Assembly (NCBI GenBank): GCA_964557975.1
Contig: CAZLCG010000029.1
Location: 1-23,654 of the forward strand
Length of the DNA: 23,654 nucleotides
Direction of reading: 5' to 3'
Origin: Fimenecus sp964557975
GTDB lineage: Bacteria; Bacillota; Clostridia; Oscillospirales; Acutalibacteraceae
The notes below the pieces were generated by a model, which was given only the letters and a program-made list of their open reading frames with translations, ran no database searches and was not told the DNA's origin. Both the position numbers and the translations under genes were made by a program. Shown piece by piece: positions 14,820 through 21,980 of this stretch; within the stretch, counting starts at the first letter, position 1; the number at the start of each line of letters is the position of its first letter.

Positions 14820-15383
14820 ATGGGCAAGTTTAATTTTATTAAAACGCTGATTGAGGGCGTTACCGTTATCGAGCCTACGGTTTTCGGCGACAACAGAGGT
14901 TATTTTATGGAAACATATCAGTATGAGGATTTTAAAGCCGCAGGTCTTGATATGGTTTTTGTTCAGGATAATCAGTCAAAGTCAAAAAAAGGCGTTCTTC
15001 GAGGGCTTCATTATCAGACAAGAAACTCACAGGGCAAGCTTGTAAGAGTTATCAGGGGCGAGGTTTACGACGTCGCGGTCGATTTAAGGCAGGATTCCGA
15101 AACCTTCGGCAAACATTTCGGCGTTCTTCTTTCGGAAGAAAATAAAAAGCAGTTCTATATTCCCGAGGGCTTTGCCCACGGCTTCCTTGTCCTTTCGGAC
15201 GAGGCTGAATTTGTTTATAAATGCACCAACTACTATGACCCGACAAGCGAAGCGGGTCTTATGTGGAACGACCCTGATATAGGCATTGAATGGCCCGTTA
15301 AGGACGGTATGGAAATAATCCTTTCCGAAAAGGATAAGGTTCACCCCTCGTTTAAAGAATACTGTAAAAAGAAAGTGTTTTGA
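14820..15383 (+). CDS. rfbC: dTDP-4-dehydrorhamnose 3,5-epimerase
   Basis: Third step of dTDP-L-rhamnose synthesis. The 187-residue RmlC-type cupin fold has IEPTVFGDNRGYFMETY at the N-terminus, NQSKSKKGVLRGLHYQ with the catalytic base His64, VRVIRGEVYDVAVDLR, IPEGFAHGFLVLSDEAEFVYKC with the catalytic Tyr in the FVYKCTNYYDP stretch, and DIGIEWP near the end. The start is ATG 14820 with AAAGGAGA about 9 nt upstream, which excludes the longer frame at 14787. It is separated from rfbB by 305 nt holding a GT2 stub and hairpin; no clear new promoter is visible there. Confidence 0.96.
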   Translation: MGKFNFIKTLIEGVTVIEPTVFGDNRGYFMETYQYEDFKAAGLDMVFVQDNQSKSKKGVLRGLHYQTRNSQGKLVRVIRGEVYDVAVDLRQDSETFGKHFGVLLSEENKKQFYIPEGFAHGFLVLSDEAEFVYKCTNYYDPTSEAGLMWNDPDIGIEWPVKDGMEIILSEKDKVHPSFKEYCKKKVF

Positions 15384-15387
15384 TTAA

Positions 15388-16083
15388 ATGACAGTTTCCG
15401 TTGCCATGGCGGCTTATAACGGCGGTCGTTTTATAGAGGAACAGATAAATTCAATATTGCCTCAGCTTTCAGCTGATGACGAACTGGTTGTTTCGCTCGA
15501 CCCGTCCGAAGATAACACTCTTGAAATTTTAAACGGATATGCGCGGAAAAATCCAAACATAAAGCTTTTAAAAGGTTTGGGTAAAGGCGTTATAAAAAAT
15601 TTTGAGAACGCTGTTAAAAGCTGCTCGGGCGATATAATCTTTCTGTGCGACCAAGACGATATTTGGTGTGAAAACAAGGTCGAAAGGGTAAAAAAAGAGT
15701 TTGCCGAAAAAGACGTAAGCCTTGTTATGCACGACGCGAAAACGGTTGACAAACAGCTTAACGTATTAAAGCCGTCGTTTTTTGAGGAGCGCGGCGTTAA
15801 AACGGGTATTGTTAAAAACATTATAAAAAATTCATATATAGGCTGTTGCATGGCGTTTAAAAAAGAGCTTTGCAGGTATATTTTGCCGTTCCCCGATAAC
15901 CTGCCCATGCATGATCAATGGATAGGTCTTACCGCCGAAAGGCACGGCGGCGTCAGTCTTATAAAAGAGCCGCTTATTCTTTACAGAAGGCACGGCGGCA
16001 ACGTCACCTCCGGCAGCCGTTCGGGAATAAAGGATATGCTTTCATGGCGGCTTGCGATAATTAAAGATTTATTGGAAGGCTGA
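15388..16083 (+). CDS. GT2-family glycosyltransferase (likely rhamnosyltransferase-type)
   Basis: A 231-residue cytoplasmic or membrane-associated GT-A enzyme that would transfer a sugar from a nucleotide donor to a growing glycan. Seen: VSVAMAAYNGGRFIEEQINS at the N-terminus, SLDPSEDNT, the metal-binding FLCDQDDIW (Asp88-Asp91), YIGCCMAFKKE and MHDQWIGL, which are typical of the RfbF/EpsE-like branch. The start is 4 nt after the rfbC stop with no good Shine-Dalgarno, so translation is probably coupled. The dTDP-rhamnose genes beside it make a rhamnose donor likely, by context only. Confidence 0.9.
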   Translation: MTVSVAMAAYNGGRFIEEQINSILPQLSADDELVVSLDPSEDNTLEILNGYARKNPNIKLLKGLGKGVIKNFENAVKSCSGDIIFLCDQDDIWCENKVERVKKEFAEKDVSLVMHDAKTVDKQLNVLKPSFFEERGVKTGIVKNIIKNSYIGCCMAFKKELCRYILPFPDNLPMHDQWIGLTAERHGGVSLIKEPLILYRRHGGNVTSGSRSGIKDMLSWRLAIIKDLLEG

Positions 16084-16088
16084 TTTCT

Positions 16089-16859
16089 TTGGATTTTAAG
16101 GATTTGTATGCGGTTATAGTCGTTTGCAACAGCGCCGTTGAGGAATCGCTGACATATAAATGTATCTGTGATTCGGGCGTTAATATAATAATCTGCGATA
16201 ACAGTACGCGTGAATACAAAAACGGTGATTTTTGCAAGGGTCAGCCTAACATTGAATATATAAATATGGGCGGAAACGCCGGTCTTCCGAAGGCGTACAA
16301 TGCGGCGCTTGAAAAAATCAGGGGCAAAGACGGAACGGTATGTATATTTGACGACGACACCGAAATCCCTGCGGATTACTTCGCAAAGGTCTTAAAAGCG
16401 CAGGAAAACCGTGAATATAACATATTTGTTCCTGTGGTTTATGATGAGGTCGGGCTTTTGTCGCCGAGTATTATGAAAAAAATTGACCGCAGAGCCGATA
16501 ATTTACGGCAAATCGGAGATAACATAGCGGCAATAAACAGCGCGATGGCGGTCAGAACAAGCGTTTATGAAAATTTCCGTTACGATGAAAATATGTTCCT
16601 CGATTATGTGGATTTCTCATTTATAAGAGAAATGAGAAACCGCGGGGAAAAGCTGTTTGTTATGGAAAATGTTATTATACATCAGACGTTTTCGGCTAAT
16701 GTTGACTCAAAGGAAAACGCGGCGGCGCGTTTTGAAATCTTTAAAAAGGATTTGAAATATTATTATAAAAATTCAAGGCTTTGTTATCTGTATGTAATTA
16801 CAAAGCGCAGGTTAAGGCTGTGCTTTAAATTCAGGACCTTGTATTTTTTATTTAAATAA
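16089..16859 (+). CDS. GT2-family glycosyltransferase
   Basis: A 256-residue protein starting at TTG 16089, supported by GGAAGG 9 nt upstream and by the lack of an earlier ATG in frame. Seen: YAVIVVCNSAVEES, IICDNST, NMGGNAGLPKAYNAAL, then CIFDDDTEIP with the metal site Asp88-Asp90, and MFLDYVDFSFIREMRNRG near the acceptor side. This order matches rhamnosyltransferase-like GT2 enzymes (WbbL/RfbN type), in which NxGNxGxxxAxNxAL follows the first strand. The C-terminal tail is basic (ITKRRLRLCFKFRTLYFLFK) and could touch the membrane. It is 5 nt after the previous GT gene. Confidence 0.88.
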   Translation: MDFKDLYAVIVVCNSAVEESLTYKCICDSGVNIIICDNSTREYKNGDFCKGQPNIEYINMGGNAGLPKAYNAALEKIRGKDGTVCIFDDDTEIPADYFAKVLKAQENREYNIFVPVVYDEVGLLSPSIMKKIDRRADNLRQIGDNIAAINSAMAVRTSVYENFRYDENMFLDYVDFSFIREMRNRGEKLFVMENVIIHQTFSANVDSKENAAARFEIFKKDLKYYYKNSRLCYLYVITKRRLRLCFKFRTLYFLFK

Positions 16860-16888
16860 GCGCGGTACCGTAACAGACGGAAGTTTTT

Positions 16889-17065
16889 TTGAAAATCAAA
16901 AAAAATTACGGCGATTTTCGGCGTATCTCTCGGAGCATTCCCGCGATTACCGTTAAGAAAATAACGGTTCTGTATACGGCTGTAATTCCGAACGCCGCGG
17001 TTTTTCTTATATTTGTCGGACAGCCCGAGTTTAAATCTGTTTTCGGGCTTGCAAAAATTCGCTGA
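16889..17065 (+). CDS. possible 58-residue membrane peptide, unrecognised
   Basis: A TTG-start frame with GGAAG 6 nt upstream, in the otherwise empty 246 nt between two GT2 genes. The product begins MKIKKNYGDFRRISRSIPAI (basic) and has one hydrophobic stretch VLYTAVIPNAAVFLIFVG at about 27-44, then a short basic tail. It could be a real small membrane protein or the remnant of a lost gene. Against it: the start region is a poly-T/poly-A inverted repeat (TTTTTTTGA...TCAAAAAAA), and small hairpins at 16949-16968 and 17022-17049 lie inside. I recognise no family. Confidence 0.3.
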   Translation: MKIKKNYGDFRRISRSIPAITVKKITVLYTAVIPNAAVFLIFVGQPEFKSVFGLAKIR

Positions 17066-17105
17066 AAAGGGATTACGAAACGGCGTAAAGGATTTGAGGA
17101 AAGTT

Positions 17106-17876
17106 ATGTTGGATTTGTCAGTCGGTATTGTCACCTATAACAGCGAAAAAGAAATATGTTCGCTTTTAAAAAGCATTACGGACAACACCTCCGGAATAGA
17201 TTACAATATCACCGTAATCGATAACGCTTCAACCGATAATACGGTTAAGCTTGTCAAGGAAAATTTCCCGTCGGTCGAGGTTATGGCGGCTGATGAAAAT
17301 CTCGGCTTCGGTCACGGGCATAATAAGATGCTCGGCGTGCAGTCAAGATATTATGCGGTAGTCAATCCCGATATTACGGTAGACAGCAACGTGCTTTGCT
17401 CTCTTGTAAAATATCTTGACGAAAACCCCGACGTCGCTATGGTAACGCCGAAAATCCTTAACGCGGACGGAACCGAACAGCACCTCCCCAAGCGCAAACC
17501 GACCAGAAAATATATGCTTTTGGGGAGACTTTCAAGGTATATAGGTGTGTTTAAGCCAATCCGCGATGAATATACAATGAGTAACGCGGCTATTGACAAG
17601 CCTACCGAAATTGAGTTTTGCACAGGCTGCTTTATGGTTATGAGAACCGACCTTTTCAAAAAAGTGGGCGGCTTTGACGAGCAGTTTTTTATGTATCTTG
17701 AGGACGCTGATTTGACCGACAGAATAAGGCGGTACGGCAAGGTCGTTTTTAACCCCGATTATTCGGTAATTCACAATTGGGAGGGCGGAAGCTCAAAGAG
17801 TCTGAAGCTCATTAAAATTCATTTCAGGTCAATGGGTAAATATTTTAAAAAACAGAAGGCGAATAACCGATTATGA
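17106..17876 (+). CDS. GT2-family rhamnosyltransferase-like glycosyltransferase
   Basis: A 256-residue protein. The ATG at 17106 has GAGG close upstream and begins exactly at the usual first strand (LSVGIVTYNSEKEICSLL); the longer frame from 17013 has no ribosome-binding site. Seen: VIDNASTDNT, ENLGFGHGHNKML, YYAVVNPDITV (Asp89 at the metal site), EFCTGCFMVMRTDLFKKVGGFDEQFFMYLEDADLTDRIRR, and IHNWEGGSS. This is the classic WbbL/GT2 rhamnosyltransferase arrangement with the C-terminal ED-x-D-L-x-x-R motif. It ends in a 4-nt overlap with the lipoprotein gene. Rhamnose as donor is inferred from family and neighbours. Confidence 0.93.
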   Translation: MLDLSVGIVTYNSEKEICSLLKSITDNTSGIDYNITVIDNASTDNTVKLVKENFPSVEVMAADENLGFGHGHNKMLGVQSRYYAVVNPDITVDSNVLCSLVKYLDENPDVAMVTPKILNADGTEQHLPKRKPTRKYMLLGRLSRYIGVFKPIRDEYTMSNAAIDKPTEIEFCTGCFMVMRTDLFKKVGGFDEQFFMYLEDADLTDRIRRYGKVVFNPDYSVIHNWEGGSSKSLKLIKIHFRSMGKYFKKQKANNRL

Positions 17877-18829
17877 GAAAATCCAAAGGTCTTACGGCTG
17901 TTATCATGATGATTTGTTTGGCCTTATCCCTGTGCGCTTGCGAAAAGGAAGAGGATGCAAACGCCGATTCGGTAATTACATCGGAAATTTCCGAAACGGT
18001 CACAGTTAAATTCGATGAAACCGCTTCTTCGGAAACTCAGACGGCGCAGACAAAGGCGACAGAAAAAACAACCGCCGAAACAAGCGGCGCGGCTGATTCC
18101 GCTGCCGATCCTGAGGGAAGCGGAGGCGTTGAAAAAATTACCGATTCGTACAATTCCGTCGAACAAACGGTTTATTATCCAAAAAACCTTACGGTCAGCT
18201 CAAAGACATATCCCGTTGTTGTTTGGGCAAACGGAACGGCTGTTCAGTCGGGCTTTTACGAGGATTTATTAAAGGAATTTGCCGACGGCGGATACATAGT
18301 TGTCGCGAACAACGAAACGATGTCGGCGGACGGCACGGCGCAGATTGCGTCTATGGAATACATTATTGCACAGAACGATAATCAGTCGAGCGTGTTTTAT
18401 CATAAGGTCAATACCGATAAAATCGGCGCGGCGGGACATTCTCAGGGCGGAAGAAGCTCTGTAAATGCGGCGTCGGCGGACGGCAGATTCGACTGCGTGC
18501 TTTCAATCGCAGGCAGTAATTATAAGCAGGAAGCGGAAAAGCTGTATGCGCCCGCGCTGTTTTTTACGGGAACACGGGATATGGTAGTAACCTCCGCTCA
18601 ATGGGTTAAGCCCGCATACGACGTTTGCAAGGGACCTGCGGTTTATGCGTCGCTTGTGAACGGTATTCATACGAGCTGTGCGTCCGATCCGTCGGTTTAT
18701 TCGGGCTATGCGGTTAAGTGGTTCGATTTGTGGCTTAAGGATGACAGCGGCGCAAAACAGACGTTTGCAGCGGGCGGCGAATTATCCTCTGACAGCGCGT
18801 GGACGGATTTTACCTGCAAGGGCTTGTAA
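17873..18829 (+). CDS. lipoprotein alpha/beta hydrolase
   Basis: A 318-residue exported enzyme. A signal peptide (basic MRKSKG, then a hydrophobic core) ends in the lipobox LCAC with Cys23 as the probable lipidated residue, so the mature protein would sit on the outer membrane leaflet. Residues 24-85 are a Thr/Ser/Ala/Glu-rich linker. The hydrolase domain shows the nucleophile Ser190 in GAAGHSQGGRS, Asp236 in TGTRDMVV and His266 in NGIHTS, an order typical of the chlorophyllase/dienelactone hydrolase/PETase-like group. The substrate is unknown. Its start overlaps the last GT2 gene by 4 nt, so a role on the same surface glycan, for example ester removal, is an attractive inference. It closes the cluster. 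Confidence 0.88.
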   Translation: MRKSKGLTAVIMMICLALSLCACEKEEDANADSVITSEISETVTVKFDETASSETQTAQTKATEKTTAETSGAADSAADPEGSGGVEKITDSYNSVEQTVYYPKNLTVSSKTYPVVVWANGTAVQSGFYEDLLKEFADGGYIVVANNETMSADGTAQIASMEYIIAQNDNQSSVFYHKVNTDKIGAAGHSQGGRSSVNAASADGRFDCVLSIAGSNYKQEAEKLYAPALFFTGTRDMVVTSAQWVKPAYDVCKGPAVYASLVNGIHTSCASDPSVYSGYAVKWFDLWLKDDSGAKQTFAAGGELSSDSAWTDFTCKGL

Positions 18830-18898
18830 AACCATATAACAGAGATTTACAAATATGTGGAATATCAAACAGTTTTCTTTAAAAACATAAATTTAAAA

Positions 18899-18939
18899 CC
18901 CGCTGTGCCGACTTCAAGCGTTAAAGACGTCACAGCGGG
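18899..18939. terminator. bidirectional terminator between the hydrolase and feoB
   Basis: CCCGCTGTG (18899-18907) pairs perfectly with CACAGCGGG (18931-18939) over a 23-nt loop. On the plus strand it is followed by CTGTATTTTTA, and on the minus strand by TTTTAAATTTATG, so it can end both convergent units. Confidence 0.8.
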
Positions 18940-18962
18940 CTGTATTTTTATGTTTCACCGCT

Positions 18963-20819
18963 TTAAAAAATTGCCCTTAACGCCGTAACGGCAAGGTTGA
19001 AAACAAAACATATTGCCATGCCTGTAAGCGTCGGCACTAAAAATGAAACCAAGGTCCATTTAAGGCTTCCGGTTTCTTTTTTTATTGTTAAAAGCGCGGT
19101 TGAGCAGGGCCAATGCATGAGTGAAAAAAGCATGACCGATATTGCTGTGTAAACGGTCCAGCCGTTTCCCGTAAGAACCGCTCTAATTTCGGTAAGTGAG
19201 GATATATCTGTGAGCGTACCCTCTGAAAGATACGACATAAGTATTATCGGAAGCACAATTTCATTTGCGGGAAAGCCTAAAATAAACGCCGTAAGAATTT
19301 TGCCGTCAAGTCCCAAAAGCCTTGCGAAAGGTTCAAGGAAATCGGCGACTATATGCAAAACAGAGCTGCCGCCGACCTTTATATTTGCCATAAGCCATAT
19401 TACAAGCCCTGCCGGCGCGGCGACCGAAACAGCCCTGCCGAGTACAAACAGCGTTCTGTCAAAAACGGAGCGGACTATGACTTTTAGCACCTGCGGCTTA
19501 CGGTACGGCGGAAGCTCCAGCGTGAATGACGACGGCACGCCCTTTAGTATCGTTTTTGAGAGCAGCTTGGAAATCCGAAACGTCATAAACACGCTGAAAA
19601 CTATCACCGCAGTCAGAAGAAGTGAAGATAAAACCGAGCCTGAAAATCCATATGCCGAACCTAAAAAGAACATTGAAATTATTGAAATAAGCGTCGGAAA
19701 TCTGCCGTTGCAGGGGACAAAACAGTTTGTTATAATCGCTATAAGCCTTTCGCGCGGAGAGTCGATAATTCTTGCGCCCGTAACGCCGACCGCATTACAG
19801 CCGAAGCCCATACACATGGTAAGCGACTGCTTTCCGCAGGTGCCTGCTTTTCTGAAATAGTGGTCAAGGTTAAATGCAACGCGCGGCAGATAACCGAAAT
19901 CCTCAAGCAGCGTAAACAGGGGAAAAAATATCGCCATAGGCGGCAGCATAACCGCAACGACCCAGCCGAGAACCCTGAACACTCCGCGCGCCAACAGGTC
20001 AACAAGCCACTCGGAAGCGCCTGCATAGATCAAAAAGTCGGCAAAATAATTTTCAATTTTAAACATAAGCGACGAGAGCAGCTCGGAGGGGTAGTCGGCG
20101 CCTGAAATCGTTATCCAAAAAACGAGCATAAGAAGCGCCGCCATAATCGGTATGCCAGTAATCCTGTTTGTAAAAACGCGGTCGAGCTTTAAATCTCTGT
20201 CGTAATGCGATTTGTTTTTCTTAACCGTTTGAGTTGAAATTATTTCCGCGCGGCTGACGGCTTCGGCAACGTCCTCATAGACCTCGGGGCGTTTATTATC
20301 GCAGGGAGAAAAGCACAGCTCCTCGATTTTACTTTCAAGTCGTTTTATATCGGATTTTTTATGCGCGGAAATATCAATTACGGGAAAGCCGATAAGCTCT
20401 TCGAGCCGCTTAAAATCAATGCTGACGCCTTTTTTCTTCGCTTCGTCCATAAGGTTTACGCACAAAAGCGTTTTTGGGCTTAAGGCGGCAATCTGCAAAG
20501 CGAGCGTCAGATTCCTCTCAAGGCAGGTTGCGTCGCATACGACCACCGCCAAATCATAATCGGCTGACAGAATAAAGCTGTCGGCGTATTCTTCCTCTTT
20601 GGAATGTGCAGACAGCGAATATGTGCCGGGCAGGTCGGTTACTGTGTATTCTCGGTTATTGAATATGTATTTCCCCTCGGCGTTGCCGACTGTTTTTCCC
20701 GCCCAGTTACCGGTATGCTGATGCATACCGGAAAGAGCGTTAAAAACCGTGCTTTTGCCGACATTGGGGTTGCCTGCAAGCGCAATACTTACAGCGCTTC
20801 GGGTAACTGCATTTTTCAT
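18963..20819 (-). CDS. feoB: ferrous iron transporter B
   Basis: A 618-residue GTP-dependent Fe2+ permease of the cytoplasmic membrane. The N-terminal G domain shows G1 GNPNVGKST (16-24), G3 DLPGTYSL (62-69) and G4 NLMD (122-125), followed by a helical spacer. The membrane half has two Gate-like repeats including MGFGCNAVGVTGARII and NCFVPCNGRFP, the cysteine-bearing motifs typical of clostridial FeoB. The protein is somewhat shorter than enteric FeoB (about 770) but normal for Firmicutes. The ATG shares one base with the feoA stop (TAATG). Expression in low-iron or anoxic conditions is expected from family knowledge; I see no clear Fur or DtxR box. Confidence 0.97.
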   Translation of the reverse strand: MKNAVTRSAVSIALAGNPNVGKSTVFNALSGMHQHTGNWAGKTVGNAEGKYIFNNREYTVTDLPGTYSLSAHSKEEEYADSFILSADYDLAVVVCDATCLERNLTLALQIAALSPKTLLCVNLMDEAKKKGVSIDFKRLEELIGFPVIDISAHKKSDIKRLESKIEELCFSPCDNKRPEVYEDVAEAVSRAEIISTQTVKKNKSHYDRDLKLDRVFTNRITGIPIMAALLMLVFWITISGADYPSELLSSLMFKIENYFADFLIYAGASEWLVDLLARGVFRVLGWVVAVMLPPMAIFFPLFTLLEDFGYLPRVAFNLDHYFRKAGTCGKQSLTMCMGFGCNAVGVTGARIIDSPRERLIAIITNCFVPCNGRFPTLISIISMFFLGSAYGFSGSVLSSLLLTAVIVFSVFMTFRISKLLSKTILKGVPSSFTLELPPYRKPQVLKVIVRSVFDRTLFVLGRAVSVAAPAGLVIWLMANIKVGGSSVLHIVADFLEPFARLLGLDGKILTAFILGFPANEIVLPIILMSYLSEGTLTDISSLTEIRAVLTGNGWTVYTAISVMLFSLMHWPCSTALLTIKKETGSLKWTLVSFLVPTLTGMAICFVFNLAVTALRAIF

Positions 20820-21061
20820 TAAATCACCTTTAATACGTTTATGTTTACGGCGTCGGAACTGCGTATGGCAATCATTGCGCCGCGAATAAGATAAATGCTG
20901 ATGTCATTATGCGCATTCTGCGCTGTTTTTTTTATTTTTGTTCCCTTTATAAGACCAAGGTCCCGAAACCGTTTCTTCATTGAACATTCACAGCATATTT
21001 CTTCAACGATTCCGCATTCGCTGCGGCAAAGCTCGGATAACGGCGTGCAGTTTTTTTTCAT
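20819..21061 (-). CDS. feoA: FeoA-domain protein with cysteine-rich N-terminus
   Basis: An 80-residue SH3-like accessory protein of the Feo system, acting with FeoB at the cytoplasmic face. The start is ATG 21061 with AAGGAG 7 nt upstream; the longer GTG frame from 21085 has no such site. The C-terminal part matches FeoA: KRFRDLGLIKGTKIKK, then ISIYLIRGAMIAIRSSDA and a last strand. Unusually, residues 5-26 hold six cysteines (5, 12, 16, 23, 24, 26), where typical FeoA has none or one. This could be a metal or Fe-S sensing site; that is inference. Confidence 0.92.
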   Translation of the reverse strand: MKKNCTPLSELCRSECGIVEEICCECSMKKRFRDLGLIKGTKIKKTAQNAHNDISIYLIRGAMIAIRSSDAVNINVLKVI

Positions 21062-21178
21062 GACTTTGCTCCTTCGGCTGAACACTGTTTGAAATCCAGC
21101 CTTATATTGTCGGTCATTTTCAGTATATTTTTGCGGCGCTTTATATGTTACCGAGTTACGACATATTTTTTACGAAAC

Positions 21179-21206
21179 ATAGGATAAAATTTACAGGGAA
21201 AGGAAT
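21179..21206 (+). promoter_or_regulatory. sigma-H-type promoter of the spoIIA operon
   Basis: ATAGGATAA (21179-21187), a 12-nt spacer and then AAGGAAT with GAAT at 21203-21206 match the sigma-H consensus RNAGGAWWW-N12-RNNGAAT at every defined position. spoIIA is a known sigma-H target in Bacillus. The oddity is position: transcription would start only 2-4 nt before the spoIIAA ATG at 21215, and the -10 coincides with the apparent Shine-Dalgarno AAGGA. Chance match is possible. Confidence 0.5.
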
Positions 21207-21214
21207 GATACCGA

Positions 21215-21556
21215 ATGTCAGTTAAAATTGAAATTTGCGAAAACACCGTAACGGCTCTGCTGTCGGGCGAGATTGACCACCATAATGCGCCCGAAATAAG
21301 GGAAAGGATAGACGAATGCGTCATAAAAAAACAGCCGGACAGGCTTGTGCTTGATTTCGATAAGGTAAGCTTTATGGACAGCTCGGGGATCGGTCTTGTA
21401 ATGGGCAGATACAGGCTTGTTCAGGATAAGAACTGTAAAATCGCCGTTGTGAACCTTTCGCGCCACGCGTTTAAGGTTATGAAGCTTGCGGGTCTTGAAA
21501 AAATAGTCATTCTTAAAAAGAAGCCGAGGGAGGAAGATAAAAATGAAAGCGCTTAA
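21215..21556 (+). CDS. spoIIAA: anti-sigma-F factor antagonist
   Basis: A 113-residue STAS-domain protein. Unphosphorylated SpoIIAA binds SpoIIAB and frees sigma-F in the forespore. Seen: SGEIDHHNAPEIRERI, then VLDFDKVSFMDSSGIGLVMGRY, with Ser56 in DSSG matching the SpoIIAB-phosphorylated Ser58 of B. subtilis. The C-terminus (KKKPREEDKNESA) is charged. The ATG is preceded by AAGGA 10 nt upstream. The gene overlaps spoIIAB by 14 nt. RsbV is the main alternative, but the downstream pair is much closer to SpoIIAB/sigma-F. Confidence 0.93.
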   Translation: MSVKIEICENTVTALLSGEIDHHNAPEIRERIDECVIKKQPDRLVLDFDKVSFMDSSGIGLVMGRYRLVQDKNCKIAVVNLSRHAFKVMKLAGLEKIVILKKKPREEDKNESA

Positions 21557-21977
21557 CGAATTAAAAATACAGCTTGAAAGCCGTTCGGTGAACGAAAGCT
21601 ACGCAAGGGTGGCGGTTTCGGCATTCGCCGCGCAGCTTGACCCGACGGTTGAGGAAATAAACGATATTAAAACCTCTGTCAGCGAAGCGGTTACGAACTG
21701 TATAGTACATGCCTACAGAAACGGAGTAGGCAAAATTTACATAACGGTAAAAATTCTCGAAAATTCAACGGTGGAAATTAAAATACGCGACAGGGGCTGC
21801 GGTATTGAGGATGTAAAAAAGGCGATGGAACCGCTTTTTACAACGGGCGACGGCGACAGAGCGGGCTTAGGCTTTTCGGTTATGGAGAGCTTTTCGGACA
21901 AGGTAAGGGTCAGGTCATCCGTCGGATTGGGTACTACGGTTACACTCATAAAAAAAATCAAGGGTAAAAATGCTTAG
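21543..21977 (+). CDS. spoIIAB: anti-sigma-F factor (serine kinase)
   Basis: A 144-residue GHKL-type kinase that holds sigma-F inactive and phosphorylates SpoIIAA. Seen: ARVAVSAFAAQLDPTVEEIN, the N box SEAVTNCIVHAY, the G1 box IRDRGCGIED, EPLFTT, and the G2 box GDRAGLGFSVMESF with GLGTTV near the end. The pattern follows B. subtilis SpoIIAB nearly throughout, including AQLDPT and PLFTT, which separates it from RsbW. Its start lies inside spoIIAA (GAGG upstream), and its stop is 3 nt before the sigma gene. Confidence 0.95.
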   Translation: MKALNELKIQLESRSVNESYARVAVSAFAAQLDPTVEEINDIKTSVSEAVTNCIVHAYRNGVGKIYITVKILENSTVEIKIRDRGCGIEDVKKAMEPLFTTGDGDRAGLGFSVMESFSDKVRVRSSVGLGTTVTLIKKIKGKNA

Positions 21978-21980
21978 AGT

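Noticed and set aside
21062..21178. Fur or DtxR operator expected upstream of feoA
   Set aside because: I looked for the usual inverted-repeat consensus and found no convincing match; the minus-strand TATAAG near 21100-21110 lacks a -35.
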